DNA of 24,307 bases from Cryptobacterium sp. CAG:338 (GCA_000435475.1 FR896048.1:1-24307); one strand, 5' to 3'; positions 15,162-23,213 are shown, numbered from the stretch's first letter. The notes: a model not told the origin generated them from the sequence alone. Numbers and translations: made by a program.

Positions 15162-16463
15162 ATGGAAACTGCGGCAGTTGCGAAATCTACTTCAAATAAC
15201 CAGTTGCCAGAAAACGATCTTGATCCTTCTCATCTCACACCAGAAGAGAAAAAGAAAACACCTTTATTAATGAAAGTGTATGGCATCCTTTGTGTTGTCG
15301 ATGGTGTGCTAACTATTCCTTTGGGAATACTGTTTGTTGGTCTGGTGGCATGGGCCTTATTTTATAGGCCTGATTTGATCAGTGTTAGTTCAGATCCTAC
15401 CCTTGCTACGGTTTTATCGGTAGTTTCTTTTATTGTGATTATGATCAATGCAGGCTTTTTAATTGGTTTTGGCATTTCGCTTTTGAAAAACCATAGAAGA
15501 AACGCTGCACGTTGGTCTTATGTGCTTATCGTTTTAACGATCTTACGAATTCTTTTAGACATTATGTTGCAGGGCTTAGGCGAGCATTTAATTGCTCCTG
15601 CAATCCAGCTTCTTATTCTTTTGGTGATATCGGTTACCGTTGATCCTTCTTTGATTCAAGAACATGAGCTCAAGCGTAAGTTGCGCAGCATGGAGGATCG
15701 CGATGCGATCGAAGAGGGTACTCTCGGTCGTGATCCTGAGGGCAAAGGTTACATCGAGCTTAACTTCTTTAACCTGTTTTGGGTATTTGTAGTTTGCAGT
15801 GTTTTGGGGTTACTTATCGAAACCGTACAGCATATGGTTGTGGTGGATCCTGGGGTCTATCAAGATCGTGCTGGAATGCTTTTTGGGCCTTTTTCTCCTA
15901 TTTACGGGTTTGGTGCCGTATTTATGACCATTGCTCTCAATCGTTTTTATAAGAAGAATTTTGTACTCATATTCTTAGTTTCTGCTGTCATTGGTGGCTT
16001 ATTTGAATACTTCGTAAGTTGGTTCATGCAAACTGCGTTTGGTGCAGTTGCATGGGATTACACGGGGATGACGATTTTTGGTATGCCTGATCCAATCGCA
16101 ATTCTGGCTGGCGGTAGAACGGCAACTCCTTTTATGTGTGCATGGGGTTTGCTCGGTCTTGTTTGGATTAAGCTCTTATTGCCTAATATGCTGAAACTTA
16201 TCAATATGATTCCTTGGAAAATCCGCTACTCGTTTACCACTCTTTGTGCAGCGTTAATGTTGGTAAATGGTGCGATGACTTTGATGGCTCTCGATTGCTG
16301 GTTTCAGCGAGTTTCAAATGTTCCTGAAACGGCACCTGTAGAACAATTTTTTGCCCAGCATTTTGACAACGAGTTTATGGAAAATCGTTGTCAGAGCATG
16401 ACAATTACGCCAGATGATTCCACTCGTGTCGATAGCTCTCAGGTGCCGAATGCCACGCAATAA
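15162..16463 (+). CDS. multi-pass membrane protein, putative ABC transporter permease (CmpB-like)
   Basis: A 433-residue membrane protein in two halves. The first has about four hydrophobic helices. After a charged link (about 175-205: HELKRKLRSMEDRDAIEEG), the second half (FNLFWVFVVCSVLGLLIETVQ, AGMLFGPFSPIYGFGAVF, VIGGLFEYFVSWFMQTAFGAVAWDYTG) carries the conserved pattern of the family called putative ABC transporter permease (PF06541-like). That name is historical; no ATPase gene is adjacent and the real function is unknown. I choose the ATG at 15162 because AAAGGA precedes it by six to seven bases, while the ATG at 15114 lies in a hairpin and has no ribosome site. A hydrophilic, Asp/Ser-rich tail of about 50 residues ends the protein. 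Confidence 0.78.
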   Translation: METAAVAKSTSNNQLPENDLDPSHLTPEEKKKTPLLMKVYGILCVVDGVLTIPLGILFVGLVAWALFYRPDLISVSSDPTLATVLSVVSFIVIMINAGFLIGFGISLLKNHRRNAARWSYVLIVLTILRILLDIMLQGLGEHLIAPAIQLLILLVISVTVDPSLIQEHELKRKLRSMEDRDAIEEGTLGRDPEGKGYIELNFFNLFWVFVVCSVLGLLIETVQHMVVVDPGVYQDRAGMLFGPFSPIYGFGAVFMTIALNRFYKKNFVLIFLVSAVIGGLFEYFVSWFMQTAFGAVAWDYTGMTIFGMPDPIAILAGGRTATPFMCAWGLLGLVWIKLLLPNMLKLINMIPWKIRYSFTTLCAALMLVNGAMTLMALDCWFQRVSNVPETAPVEQFFAQHFDNEFMENRCQSMTITPDDSTRVDSSQVPNATQ

Positions 16464-16632
16464 AAGCAGTGTTTGTTTCTCGTTCGTAAACGTTAAAAAT
16501 AATTAACGCTGGTATTTTATTAACGACGGCGCATTACCTGAGGAAAGATTCGTGATTATTATAGAGACAGACTTGCTGAAAAAACAAAGTTAATGCCTTG
16601 ATACGGGCAGCCAGAGCAGAAGGGGGACTATC

Positions 16633-17841
16633 ATGGGGAATTGTCTTGTTGCTCAATCCGGTGGACCAACGGCAGTTATTAATGCTAGTTTAGCGGGTGT
16701 AATTCGCGCCAATCAGCTTAATCCAATATATGATCGAGTCTTTGGTGGCTTGTATGGAATCGAAGGAGTATTGAAGGGGGATCTCTACGACCTTACAGCG
16801 TTATCTGGTCATGAAATAGAACTTTTAAAGCAAACGCCGTCTTCTGCTTTGGGAACTTGCCGTTATAAGCTCAAGCGCGGTAATGATACTGATTTCGAGC
16901 AGCTTATTAAAGTAATGGAAGATAACGACATCGAGGTCATGTTCTATATTGGCGGTAATGATTCAATGGATACCGTTGATGTGCTATCGCAATGGGCTGC
17001 TGAACATGGAATGTCTCAGCGGTTTATTGGTATTCCTAAAACAGTAGATAACGATCTGGTTCCAGTAGATCATTGTCCTGGTTTCCCGAGTGCCGCTAAA
17101 ATTGCCGTACAGATTACGCATGCAACCTATCTTGACTATGCTGCCTATACGCGTCCGGAAGTATTTGTGCTCGAAACTATGGGACGGGATGCAGGATGGC
17201 TTGCAGCAAGTTGTTGTGTGACAGGCGATGTTGATCTACTGGTGCTTCCCGAAGTAGATTTCGATAAACAGGCGTTTTTGGCAGAAGTTCAAAAAAAGTT
17301 CGATGAAAAAGGGGAGTGCTACATTGTAGTAAGTGAAGGTGCTCATTACGCCGATGGTACCTATGTTTCTGCAGGGGAATCTGCCCATGATGGATTTGCT
17401 CATGCGGTTTTAGGTGGCGCTGGAGCGGTAATAAAACAGATGATTATTGATGCGGGAATTGTTCCGCGAGGAATAGTACAGGATTTATCGCGTGCTGCAC
17501 GTTCAAGTAATTTTGCTCAAAGTTTAGTAGATGTCACTGAGGCGTACGAACTGGGAATGAGTGCACATATGCGTAGCGCTAATCCTGCCTTCACGGCACA
17601 AGTGGTAGGGGTTAAGCGAGCCTATACCGAAGAAGGTGCCTATAATGCACAATTTTTTGCCGGTCCTGCAACTCAGTTTGCAAATGCAGTTAAGCATTTT
17701 CCTCAGGAGTGGATATTGCCGAATTATCAAGGAATAACCGATGAAGCACGTGTATATTTCATTCCACTGTTGAAGGGGGAGCCTAAACTCATCATGGATG
17801 AAGTTGCACCAGCTACGCTTGTTCCTTTTAATAAACGATAA
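16633..17841 (+). CDS. pfp: diphosphate-dependent 6-phosphofructokinase
   Basis: A 402-residue cytoplasmic phosphofructokinase interconverting fructose 6-phosphate and fructose 1,6-bisphosphate. The phosphoryl-donor signature marks PPi use: GGND (107-110) with Asp110 where ATP enzymes have Gly, and PKTVDND (135-141) with Lys136 where ATP enzymes have Gly. The substrate-binding METMGR-type motif appears as LETMGRDAGWLAA, and the N-terminus VAQSGGPTAVINASL binds phosphate. PPi-linked glycolysis is reversible and saves ATP, as expected in a fermenter. GGGGGA lies upstream of the ATG. The 169-base gap before it holds a CGTTAA/TTAACG hairpin (16491-16508) that may end the preceding transcript. It converges with the HD gene across 46 bases. 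Confidence 0.93.
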   Translation: MGNCLVAQSGGPTAVINASLAGVIRANQLNPIYDRVFGGLYGIEGVLKGDLYDLTALSGHEIELLKQTPSSALGTCRYKLKRGNDTDFEQLIKVMEDNDIEVMFYIGGNDSMDTVDVLSQWAAEHGMSQRFIGIPKTVDNDLVPVDHCPGFPSAAKIAVQITHATYLDYAAYTRPEVFVLETMGRDAGWLAASCCVTGDVDLLVLPEVDFDKQAFLAEVQKKFDEKGECYIVVSEGAHYADGTYVSAGESAHDGFAHAVLGGAGAVIKQMIIDAGIVPRGIVQDLSRAARSSNFAQSLVDVTEAYELGMSAHMRSANPAFTAQVVGVKRAYTEEGAYNAQFFAGPATQFANAVKHFPQEWILPNYQGITDEARVYFIPLLKGEPKLIMDEVAPATLVPFNKR

Positions 17842-17887
17842 ATTGAAACTCGCCTAGTCGTTAAACGGCAAAATAAAGAAGATGGTG

Positions 17888-18805
17888 TTATAAGGTCATT
17901 CGGTATGTTTCGCTTTCATTCTGTTCCCAAGAAAACGAAAGTGTAATGATGTGGTCATGAGGATAGGATCGGAATTTTATAGGATCGTTAACAATCTTAT
18001 AGGTTCCGGTCCTGTTAATAAGCTGATAGGGAGCATGTTCGCTGTAGTTAAACTTTGACCCCGAAAAGGCTTCTACGCGTATGAGTGTCTGGCCTTTTTG
18101 ATAAATGGTGGAAACGGTTGTCTCGTTACTTTCGTAATCAACGATTTTTCCACCAAAATCATATCGAACCATGAGTAGGTCATCGATAGAAAGCGGTAGG
18201 GTGTCAATTTCGAGAGAAATTCCTCTTTGCTCTAAATCTTGCTTAACGTGGAAAGCGTAAGGCTTCTTGTTAACCTCTACAGTAATGCTTCCAAAAGGAG
18301 TTCGATGCTTGAAGGTAAGATCCCCTAGAATGGTTTGAGCTTTGCGATATTTTTCTAAGCGCTTAATATCCCGTGAAGAAACAACGCTCAGTCTTCCAAG
18401 TTCAGAATTATGCCGTAAATCAGCAAGCTTTACTTTGCGCGCAATTGAGAAAACTTCTTCTGTGAAAGTCGCGCTTTGAGAGTCTTGCGTTGCTTGGTTT
18501 TCGGAAGTGCCATCTGCAATTGATTGGATGTAGTCAAAATAGGGCATATCTTCTTTTTTGGTAAGAAGCAGCACTGCATCGACCACCGTTTCGGGTATTC
18601 CTTGTTCAAGCAAATTATCAGAACTCAGTAGTCCATCCTCAAGTACGTCATGAAGAAGAGCCGTGCAAATCTCCTCTTCAGTATCCATTTGCTCAGCAAG
18701 ATGAAGAGGGTGGGCAAGATAGGGCACTTCATTTTTGTCGGTTTGATCCAAATGAACTTTGCCGCAAATTTTCAAAGCTTTATTAATTGCTGGTGTGTAG
18801 AGCAT
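17888..18805 (-). CDS. HD-domain hydrolase, alarmone-hydrolase-like, with unknown C-terminal domain
   Basis: A 305-residue protein. Residues 1-165 form an HD fold like that of SpoT and small ppGpp hydrolases: YLAHPLHLAEQM (His32, His35), ALLHDVLEDG (His52-Asp53 and the Glu56-Asp57 pair of ppGpp hydrolases) and VKLADLRHNSELGRL. Degradation of (p)ppGpp or a related nucleotide is plausible. No synthetase motif is seen. The remaining 130 or so residues (from PFGSITVEVNKK) are beta-rich, lack recognised motifs, and do not resemble TGS or ACT domains. I start at the ATG at 18805 because AGGA precedes it by eight bases and the family begins MLYTP; a GTG 30 codons upstream adds non-family sequence with no ribosome site. 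Confidence 0.78.
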   Translation of the reverse strand: MLYTPAINKALKICGKVHLDQTDKNEVPYLAHPLHLAEQMDTEEEICTALLHDVLEDGLLSSDNLLEQGIPETVVDAVLLLTKKEDMPYFDYIQSIADGTSENQATQDSQSATFTEEVFSIARKVKLADLRHNSELGRLSVVSSRDIKRLEKYRKAQTILGDLTFKHRTPFGSITVEVNKKPYAFHVKQDLEQRGISLEIDTLPLSIDDLLMVRYDFGGKIVDYESNETTVSTIYQKGQTLIRVEAFSGSKFNYSEHAPYQLINRTGTYKIVNDPIKFRSYPHDHIITLSFSWEQNESETYRMTL

Positions 18806-19002
18806 AGGGCTTCCTAAGGTAAAAATTGGCTGCAGTGAAAGGCTAAATGCGCTTGAAGACCCTGTTCGAGGATAAGCGTATTCAAAAGGGATCACTGCGT
18901 TTGTGTTTGCAGTAATTATAAAGGTGGCATCTCTAGATAAGTCAATTTGTTTAACTTTTCGTTTTTAGAAACATAACTCTTAGAAACAAAGAAGGTTCTT
19001 AT
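18806..19002. other. gap between the divergent HD and flavodoxin genes
   Basis: This stretch holds no gene that I can support. It must contain the minus-strand HD promoter, but I find no clear -10/-35 pair. The operators and promoter of the flavodoxin gene follow directly. Confidence 0.35.
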
Positions 19003-19003
19003 A

Positions 19004-19032
19004 TTGACGCTGCGTCATTTAAAGTATATGGT
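19004..19032 (+). promoter_or_regulatory. flavodoxin promoter
   Basis: TTGACG (19004-19009, five of six to consensus) is followed after 17 bases by TATGGT (19027-19032); a TATATG two bases upstream is an alternative -10. The -35 lies within the first operator, so a bound repressor would block polymerase. Confidence 0.5.
19005..19017. promoter_or_regulatory. operator 1, perfect palindrome
   Basis: TGACGCTGCGTCA is a perfect 6-1-6 dyad covering the flavodoxin -35. It is a likely binding site for the TetR-type regulator encoded downstream. Confidence 0.65.
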
Positions 19033-19045
19033 TTAGTCATAGAAA

Positions 19046-19058
19046 TGACACAACGTCA
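19046..19058. promoter_or_regulatory. operator 2, imperfect palindrome
   Basis: TGACACAACGTCA keeps the outer TGAC/GTCA arms of operator 1 with altered inner bases. Its centre is 41 bases from that of operator 1, about four helical turns, so two dimers would bind the same DNA face, around the transcription start. Confidence 0.6.
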
Positions 19059-19116
19059 ATAAACAAGGTAACGAAAGATAAAATGTCAATAAATTAGGCG
19101 ATCGAAAGGATCTACA

Positions 19117-19596
19117 ATGAGTTCAAAATTAGTCGCTTATTTTTCTGCTTCTGGCACAACTGCACGTGCTGCTCAAAATCTTGCACGTGCGATTGATGCT
19201 GATCTCTTTGAAATTGTCCCAGAACAGCCTTACTCTTCGGCGGATTTGAGCTGGAATAATAGTTCGAGCCGTAGTTCTGTGGAAATGAATGATGATGCTT
19301 GTCGGCCTGGCGTATCGAGTATGGTTGACCACATGGAATCATACGATACGGTTTTTGTTGGGTTTCCTATTTGGTGGTATGTTGAACCACGCATTATTGA
19401 TACGTTTTTGGAATCTTATAACTTTGAAGGCAAAACCATCGTTCCTTTTGCTACCAGTGGGGGCAGTGGCTTAGGGAAGGCGCCTCAAAGAATGCAGACA
19501 ATTGCAAAGGGCTCTACGGTGAAGCCAGGGAAAATGCTCAATGGACATCAAAGTGCTGAATCCCTTCGCTTATGGGTTTCAGAAATGGGGCTGTAA
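19117..19596 (+). CDS. flavodoxin
   Basis: A 159-residue flavodoxin, a small soluble FMN-carrying electron shuttle. The phosphate loop FSASGTTARAA (9-19) follows the first strand VAYFS; PIWWYVEPRIIDTFLE carries the aromatic that stacks on the flavin, and VPFATSGGSGLG is the third FMN loop. This layout matches the short flavodoxins common in anaerobes (flavodoxin_4 type). GAAAGGA lies about eight bases before the ATG. The upstream paired operators and the TetR gene 62 bases downstream suggest a self-contained, ligand-induced unit. The physiological partner is unknown. Confidence 0.88.
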   Translation: MSSKLVAYFSASGTTARAAQNLARAIDADLFEIVPEQPYSSADLSWNNSSSRSSVEMNDDACRPGVSSMVDHMESYDTVFVGFPIWWYVEPRIIDTFLESYNFEGKTIVPFATSGGSGLGKAPQRMQTIAKGSTVKPGKMLNGHQSAESLRLWVSEMGL

Positions 19597-19602
19597 ACAG
19601 AA

Positions 19603-19642
19603 GTGGAGGTATTTTCGAGGAGATACCTTCACACTAGTGAAG
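19603..19642 (+). other. two overlapping stem-loops between flavodoxin and tetR
   Basis: GTGGAGGTAT (19603-19612) pairs with ATACCTTCAC (19623-19632) over ten bases with one G-U. Alternatively CTTCAC (19627-19632) pairs with GTGAAG (19637-19642) around ACTA. The two share an arm and exclude each other. No U-run follows, so this may be a transcript-stability or partial-termination element. Confidence 0.5.
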
Positions 19643-19658
19643 GAAGAAGAGTTGCCGT

Positions 19659-20285
19659 ATGCCTCGTATTTCAAAAGAAGAAAGTTAAGCACGACGCGAA
19701 GAAATAATTGATGCTTGTGCTGCTCTCTATGTTACAGAAAGTTATCAAGACATTACGATGACTCAGATTGCTTCACGTGTTTCATTTGGGCGCGCTAATG
19801 TGTATAACTATTTTCAGTCTAAAGAAGAAATCTTACTTGCACTTCTTCAACGTGAACACGAGCTGTGGGCTCAGGGTTTAATTGAGCTTGGTAAGAGTAC
19901 TTCTCTTACTTCAAATGGAGAAATTGCCGATGCATTAGGAGTAAGCCTTGGCAAGCGCGAACAAATGCTAAAGCTTCTAGCCATGAATCTTTACGATATG
20001 GAGCAGAATAGTCGTTCGGAGAATCTTGTCGAATTTAAACAGGTGTATGCCCAAGTTGTAGAAGTATTACATCATCTTCTTGAAGTGAAGAAACCTGAAT
20101 GGGTAAACGACAGAATCGATCGTTTTATGTATTGTTTCTTGTCCTTCTTGCATGGAGTTTATCCCTATGTCTTTCATTCGGAAAAACAACTTGAAGCCAT
20201 GAAAACAGCAGGAATACATCAGCCTGATATGACTATTTATTCGCTTGTCCGTACCTGTGCGACAAAGTTGCTTCAGGATGATTAA
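19659..20285 (+). pseudogene. TetR-family regulator interrupted by an early TAA stop
   Basis: Reading from the ATG at 19659 gives MPRISKEES, then TAA at 19686-19688, and then in the same frame ARREEIIDACAALYVTESYQDITMTQIASRVSFGRANVYNYFQSKEEILLALLQREHE and so on to 20285. The interrupted whole would be about 208 residues, a normal TetR length, with the helix-turn-helix at about residues 30-55. The stop could come from CAA, AAA or GAA by one substitution. A restart at the ATG at 19758 would lose helix 1 and has no ribosome site, so DNA binding is doubtful. The natural target would be the paired operators upstream of the flavodoxin gene. A sequencing error remains possible. Confidence 0.82.
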
Positions 20286-20473
20286 TTAGGAAAATGCGCA
20301 TGAGGCTTATTTAATGTCTTGGGTGTGGAAAGTTTTCGTCCTAGTTGTAAAAAGATTCACTAGAAAAGTGTGACAAAAGCAAAATAAGGCAAGGTGCTCA
20401 TGGTAGGTTGCACATTTTAGAGTAGCGCACTGCGGCAATTTTGATTATTTCTGAACAAGAAAAAATCAAAATT
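20286..20473. other. AT-rich gap with a 10-bp hairpin
   Basis: AATTTTGATT (20437-20446) is perfectly complementary to AATCAAAATT (20464-20473). The right arm directly abuts the downstream stop codon of the CPBP frame (20474-20476), so on the minus strand this is placed like a 3'-end structure for that gene. No U-run follows. I see no gene here. Confidence 0.45.
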
Positions 20474-21223
20474 TTAATCTATTTTATTGTCTTCGGCATC
20501 CATGAGAGCTCTTGTTGGGATAAACCCTCCGAAAAACGCTTCAGGATCGCGGTGCATACGGAAGCGTAAAACTAGCAAAACCAAAACGTCATAGAGCGCA
20601 TGAGCAAGAGCAACAAGGGCAATATTGTTGGTGGCTATAAACACCACACCAAAGATAAGACCAAGACTTGTCCATATTAAGAGCGAACTTTTGCCTTGCG
20701 TTCAGGTGTGTACAAGGCAAAAGAGAATAGTAGAAATAATAGCTGCTATAACTGAAGCAACTATTGGTCCTATGAGTGAAGAAAGAAGCTGTAGTACAAG
20801 CCCTATGAGCACATAACGGAACAATAGTTCTTCGCAAATTCCGGTGATGCTCATAAGGATTAAAATTACAACAATAGGTAATCGGGGTAATTCGCCATGA
20901 AGCCCTTGGTGGCTTTTGATAATGTTTTCTCGGATTTCTTCGTTTTTGGCGGCGCGCTTTTCAGTGAGATTCACGAGGAGATATATACCAATACCTAACA
21001 ATGATCCTGCTAAAAGTGTTTGTGGTAGGGGCCAGATTTGAACGGAAGCGGAAAGTGAAGCTATCCAGCCAAATTTGACTATGGCATAAAACCAATTACC
21101 GGTGGATAGTCCTTCAAGCACCAGCAGTCCTACGAGAGCTAAGGCCAAAAACAGGGCCTGGCTCATAAGAGAACTAAATACTATAACAAGGACTTCTTCT
21201 CCATCAAGGCGGGGTAGCTTCAT
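20474..21223 (-). pseudogene. CPBP intramembrane protease interrupted by in-frame TGA
   Basis: The frame starts with MKLPRLDGEE and has several hydrophobic helices, then the CPBP motif 1 GICEELLFRY and motif 2 FCLVH. A TGA at 20702-20704 falls two codons after that His. Past it the same frame continues for 75 codons (TQGKSSLLIWTSLGLIFGVVF) through the third motif ALAHALYDVLVL and ends at TAA 20474-20476. The total of about 249 residues fits the family (Abi/Rce1-like membrane proteases, often immunity or processing factors). CGA to TGA is the simplest origin. Without the last motif the 173-residue product should be inactive. GAGG lies about eight bases before the ATG. Sequencing error or readthrough cannot be excluded. 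Confidence 0.85.
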
Positions 21224-21526
21224 GCTGGATGCCTCATAGTTAATCTTTAAGATGGGATCTTATTTTTACTCGAGTAAGTAGGTACGCGCTTCTTGAATAT
21301 CGGTATCTATAAGAATGCTCTGACTGCTAAGGATACTTGGAGCATTCAATCTCTATTACTTAGCGGATTTAATCAATTAGTAGTGATGTGGTTTTGTTGC
21401 TGTTTGTTAAGCTTAATGCAGCAAAGAAGCAAAGCGGAGTTTGCTCCCATGAGGTAAACAAAGCAAAACCCCTATGCTTTCTGTTTGCCGAATGACATTG
21501 AGGCAAAGTATTAAAGGAGTTGCATT
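21224..21526. other. gap between CPBP and nitroreductase genes
   Basis: GAATGCTC (21313-21320) and GAGCATTC (21340-21347) form a perfect 8-bp dyad with a 19-base spacer. It could be an operator or an RNA hairpin; no U-run follows. The promoters of both divergent genes must lie in this stretch, but none is clear enough to call. Confidence 0.4.
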
Positions 21527-22039
21527 ATGGAATTCAAGGAATTAATTAAGGCACGTTATTCATGTAAGAAGTACGATGGAAATCAAATAAGCACTGAACA
21601 ATTGCAGGCAATCCTTGAAGCAGGTCGTCTTGCTCCTACTGCCAAGAATTTACAGGAGCAGCATATCTATGTTTTGCAAAGCGAAGAAGCTCTTGCAATC
21701 ATCGATGAAATAACTCCTTGTCGGTATGGAGCACCTACGGTTTTAGTAGTGGCATTTAATGCGGAAAATGTGTATGTTTATCCAGGCGAACAGCGTGACT
21801 CGGGCATCGAAGACGCAAGCATCGTTGCCACGCACATGCTTCTTGCTGCAAAGGATGCAGGAGTTGATAGTTGCTGGATAAATCGTTTTAATCCTGCGGA
21901 ATTAAAAGAAAAGCTTGATCTGCCCGAACACGAAGAGATTCTTATGCTTATGGACTTAGGTTTTGCGGCAGAAGGCACCGGTCCTCTTGGAAATCACGAA
22001 AGCCGCAAGCCTTTGGAGGATACGGTTACGTATTGCTAA
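21527..22039 (+). CDS. nitroreductase family flavoprotein
   Basis: A 170-residue member of the FMN-dependent nitroreductase family, with the N-terminal signature MEFKELIKARYSCKKYDGNQIS (an Arg/Ser pair for the FMN phosphate), LEAGRLAPTAKNLQEQHIYVL in the middle, and the C-terminal DLGFAAEGTGPLGNHESRKPLEDTV. It is a small version of the fold, typical of anaerobes, and would act as a soluble dimer reducing nitro, quinone or related acceptors with NAD(P)H. AAAGGAG lies about seven bases before the ATG, a strong site. The gene stands alone between a gap and a terminator. The substrate is unknown. Confidence 0.9.
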   Translation: MEFKELIKARYSCKKYDGNQISTEQLQAILEAGRLAPTAKNLQEQHIYVLQSEEALAIIDEITPCRYGAPTVLVVAFNAENVYVYPGEQRDSGIEDASIVATHMLLAAKDAGVDSCWINRFNPAELKEKLDLPEHEEILMLMDLGFAAEGTGPLGNHESRKPLEDTVTYC

Positions 22040-22068
22040 AAGAAATTTGCATATAATCCAAGCATCAA

Positions 22069-22118
22069 AACCTCGTAATGCGTTGCTCAAAAAGCATATT
22101 ACGAGGTTAAGCTTTTGT
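22069..22118 (+). terminator. rho-independent terminator after nitroreductase
   Basis: AACCTCGTAAT (22069-22079) is perfectly complementary to ATTACGAGGTT (22098-22108), an 11-bp stem, followed by AAGCTTTTGTTTAG. The AA before the left arm could also serve terminators in the other direction. Confidence 0.88.
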
Positions 22119-22271
22119 TTAGTTTAGACACGAAAGGTAGAGGGTGAAATTGCTATTTAGGTAAGCCAATAATTTAGTATCCCTCTATTTTGGGCATCAC
22201 ATTAAAGATATCTGCTAATCATGAAGTTTATGTGTTGTAACCATGCGCTTAGGTAATGAGAAAGGGGAAAC

Positions 22272-23213
22272 GTGGCTAAAAAAATAATCCTGGATTGTGA
22301 TCCGGGACATGATGACGCGGTCGCTATTCTTCTTGCGCTCGGTAATCCGGAGATTGAATTGGTAGGAGTTACCACGGTCGGAGGTAATCAAAGCCTCGAA
22401 AAGGTGACTTACAATGCTCGAGCCGTTTTGGAAAAGGCTCATGCAACCACTGTTCCCGTGTATGCTGGTTGCGATAGACCTCTCATTCGTCCGCAAGAAG
22501 TAGCCGCTTCTATTCATGGTAAAAGCGGTCTTGATGGGGTAGAGCTGCCAGAACCTAGTCGTCCGTTAGAGGACATGCATGCGGTTAATTACCTCATTAA
22601 AACCGTTATGGAATCTGAACCTGGCACTATAACGCTAGTACCAACAGGCCCTTTGACAAACATTGCTCTGGCATGCCGTTTGGAACCAAAAATCATTGAT
22701 CGTGTAAAAGAGGTTGTTCTTATGGGTGGCGGGTACCATAAGGCTAATTGGAGTGCAGTTGCGGAATTCAATATCAAGGTTGATCCCGAGGCTGCACACA
22801 TTGTTTTCAATGAATCCTGGCGTTTAACCATGATTGGTCTCGATCTTACCCATCAGGCATTATGCACTCCAGAAGTACAGAAACGCATAGAGAATATCGG
22901 TACTCCTTTGGCACAGTTTGTGAGTGACTCAATGGATTTCTTCCGTCAAGCATACAAGGATAATCAAAATTTTGTAGATCCTCCTGTTCATGACCCTTGT
23001 ACCATTGCTTATCTTATAGATCCTTCAGTAGTGCAAACGCGTCGTTGTCCTTTGGATGTCGAAATTCACGGCGAGCTTACTTTAGGAATGACTGTGGCAG
23101 ATTTACGTGGTCCAGAGCCTTCCGCTGACGAGTGCAACACTCAAGTTGCCACAAAGATGGATTTTGATAAGTTTTGGGATTTAGTAACTGAGGCAATCGA
23201 AAGGATTGGCTAG
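22272..23213 (+). CDS. ribonucleoside hydrolase (IunH/Rih family)
   Basis: A 313-residue calcium-dependent enzyme that splits nucleosides to free base and ribose. The N-terminal metal site DCDPGHDDAVAILL (Asp10, Asp14, Asp15) is intact, as are TGPLTNIAL (125-133), EFNIKVDPEAA (165-175) and the distal His240-Asp241 of VHDPCTIAY. The start is a GTG with GAAAGGGGAAA directly upstream. It is followed after 61 bases by ribokinase, so the pair forms a salvage unit in which ribose released here is phosphorylated by the next protein. Preference for purine or pyrimidine nucleosides (RihA, RihB or RihC type) cannot be decided by eye. Confidence 0.92.
   Translation: MAKKIILDCDPGHDDAVAILLALGNPEIELVGVTTVGGNQSLEKVTYNARAVLEKAHATTVPVYAGCDRPLIRPQEVAASIHGKSGLDGVELPEPSRPLEDMHAVNYLIKTVMESEPGTITLVPTGPLTNIALACRLEPKIIDRVKEVVLMGGGYHKANWSAVAEFNIKVDPEAAHIVFNESWRLTMIGLDLTHQALCTPEVQKRIENIGTPLAQFVSDSMDFFRQAYKDNQNFVDPPVHDPCTIAYLIDPSVVQTRRCPLDVEIHGELTLGMTVADLRGPEPSADECNTQVATKMDFDKFWDLVTEAIERIG

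Noticed and set aside
18806..18895. N-terminal 30-codon extension of the HD protein from a GTG
   Set aside because: It has no ribosome site and adds sequence not typical of the family, whereas the ATG at 18805 has AGGA at good spacing and begins exactly like the family.
20589..20837. Minus-strand frame opposite the end of the CPBP gene region
   Set aside because: It is a different frame from the CPBP reading and is Cys/Tyr/Ser-rich without motifs. The true CPBP frame continues through the stop and carries the third conserved motif.
19659..21223. Stop-codon recoding explaining both interrupted genes
   Set aside because: One interruption is TAA and the other TGA, and both codons serve as normal stops elsewhere in the window, so a shared recoding rule does not fit. 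Point mutation or sequencing error is simpler.
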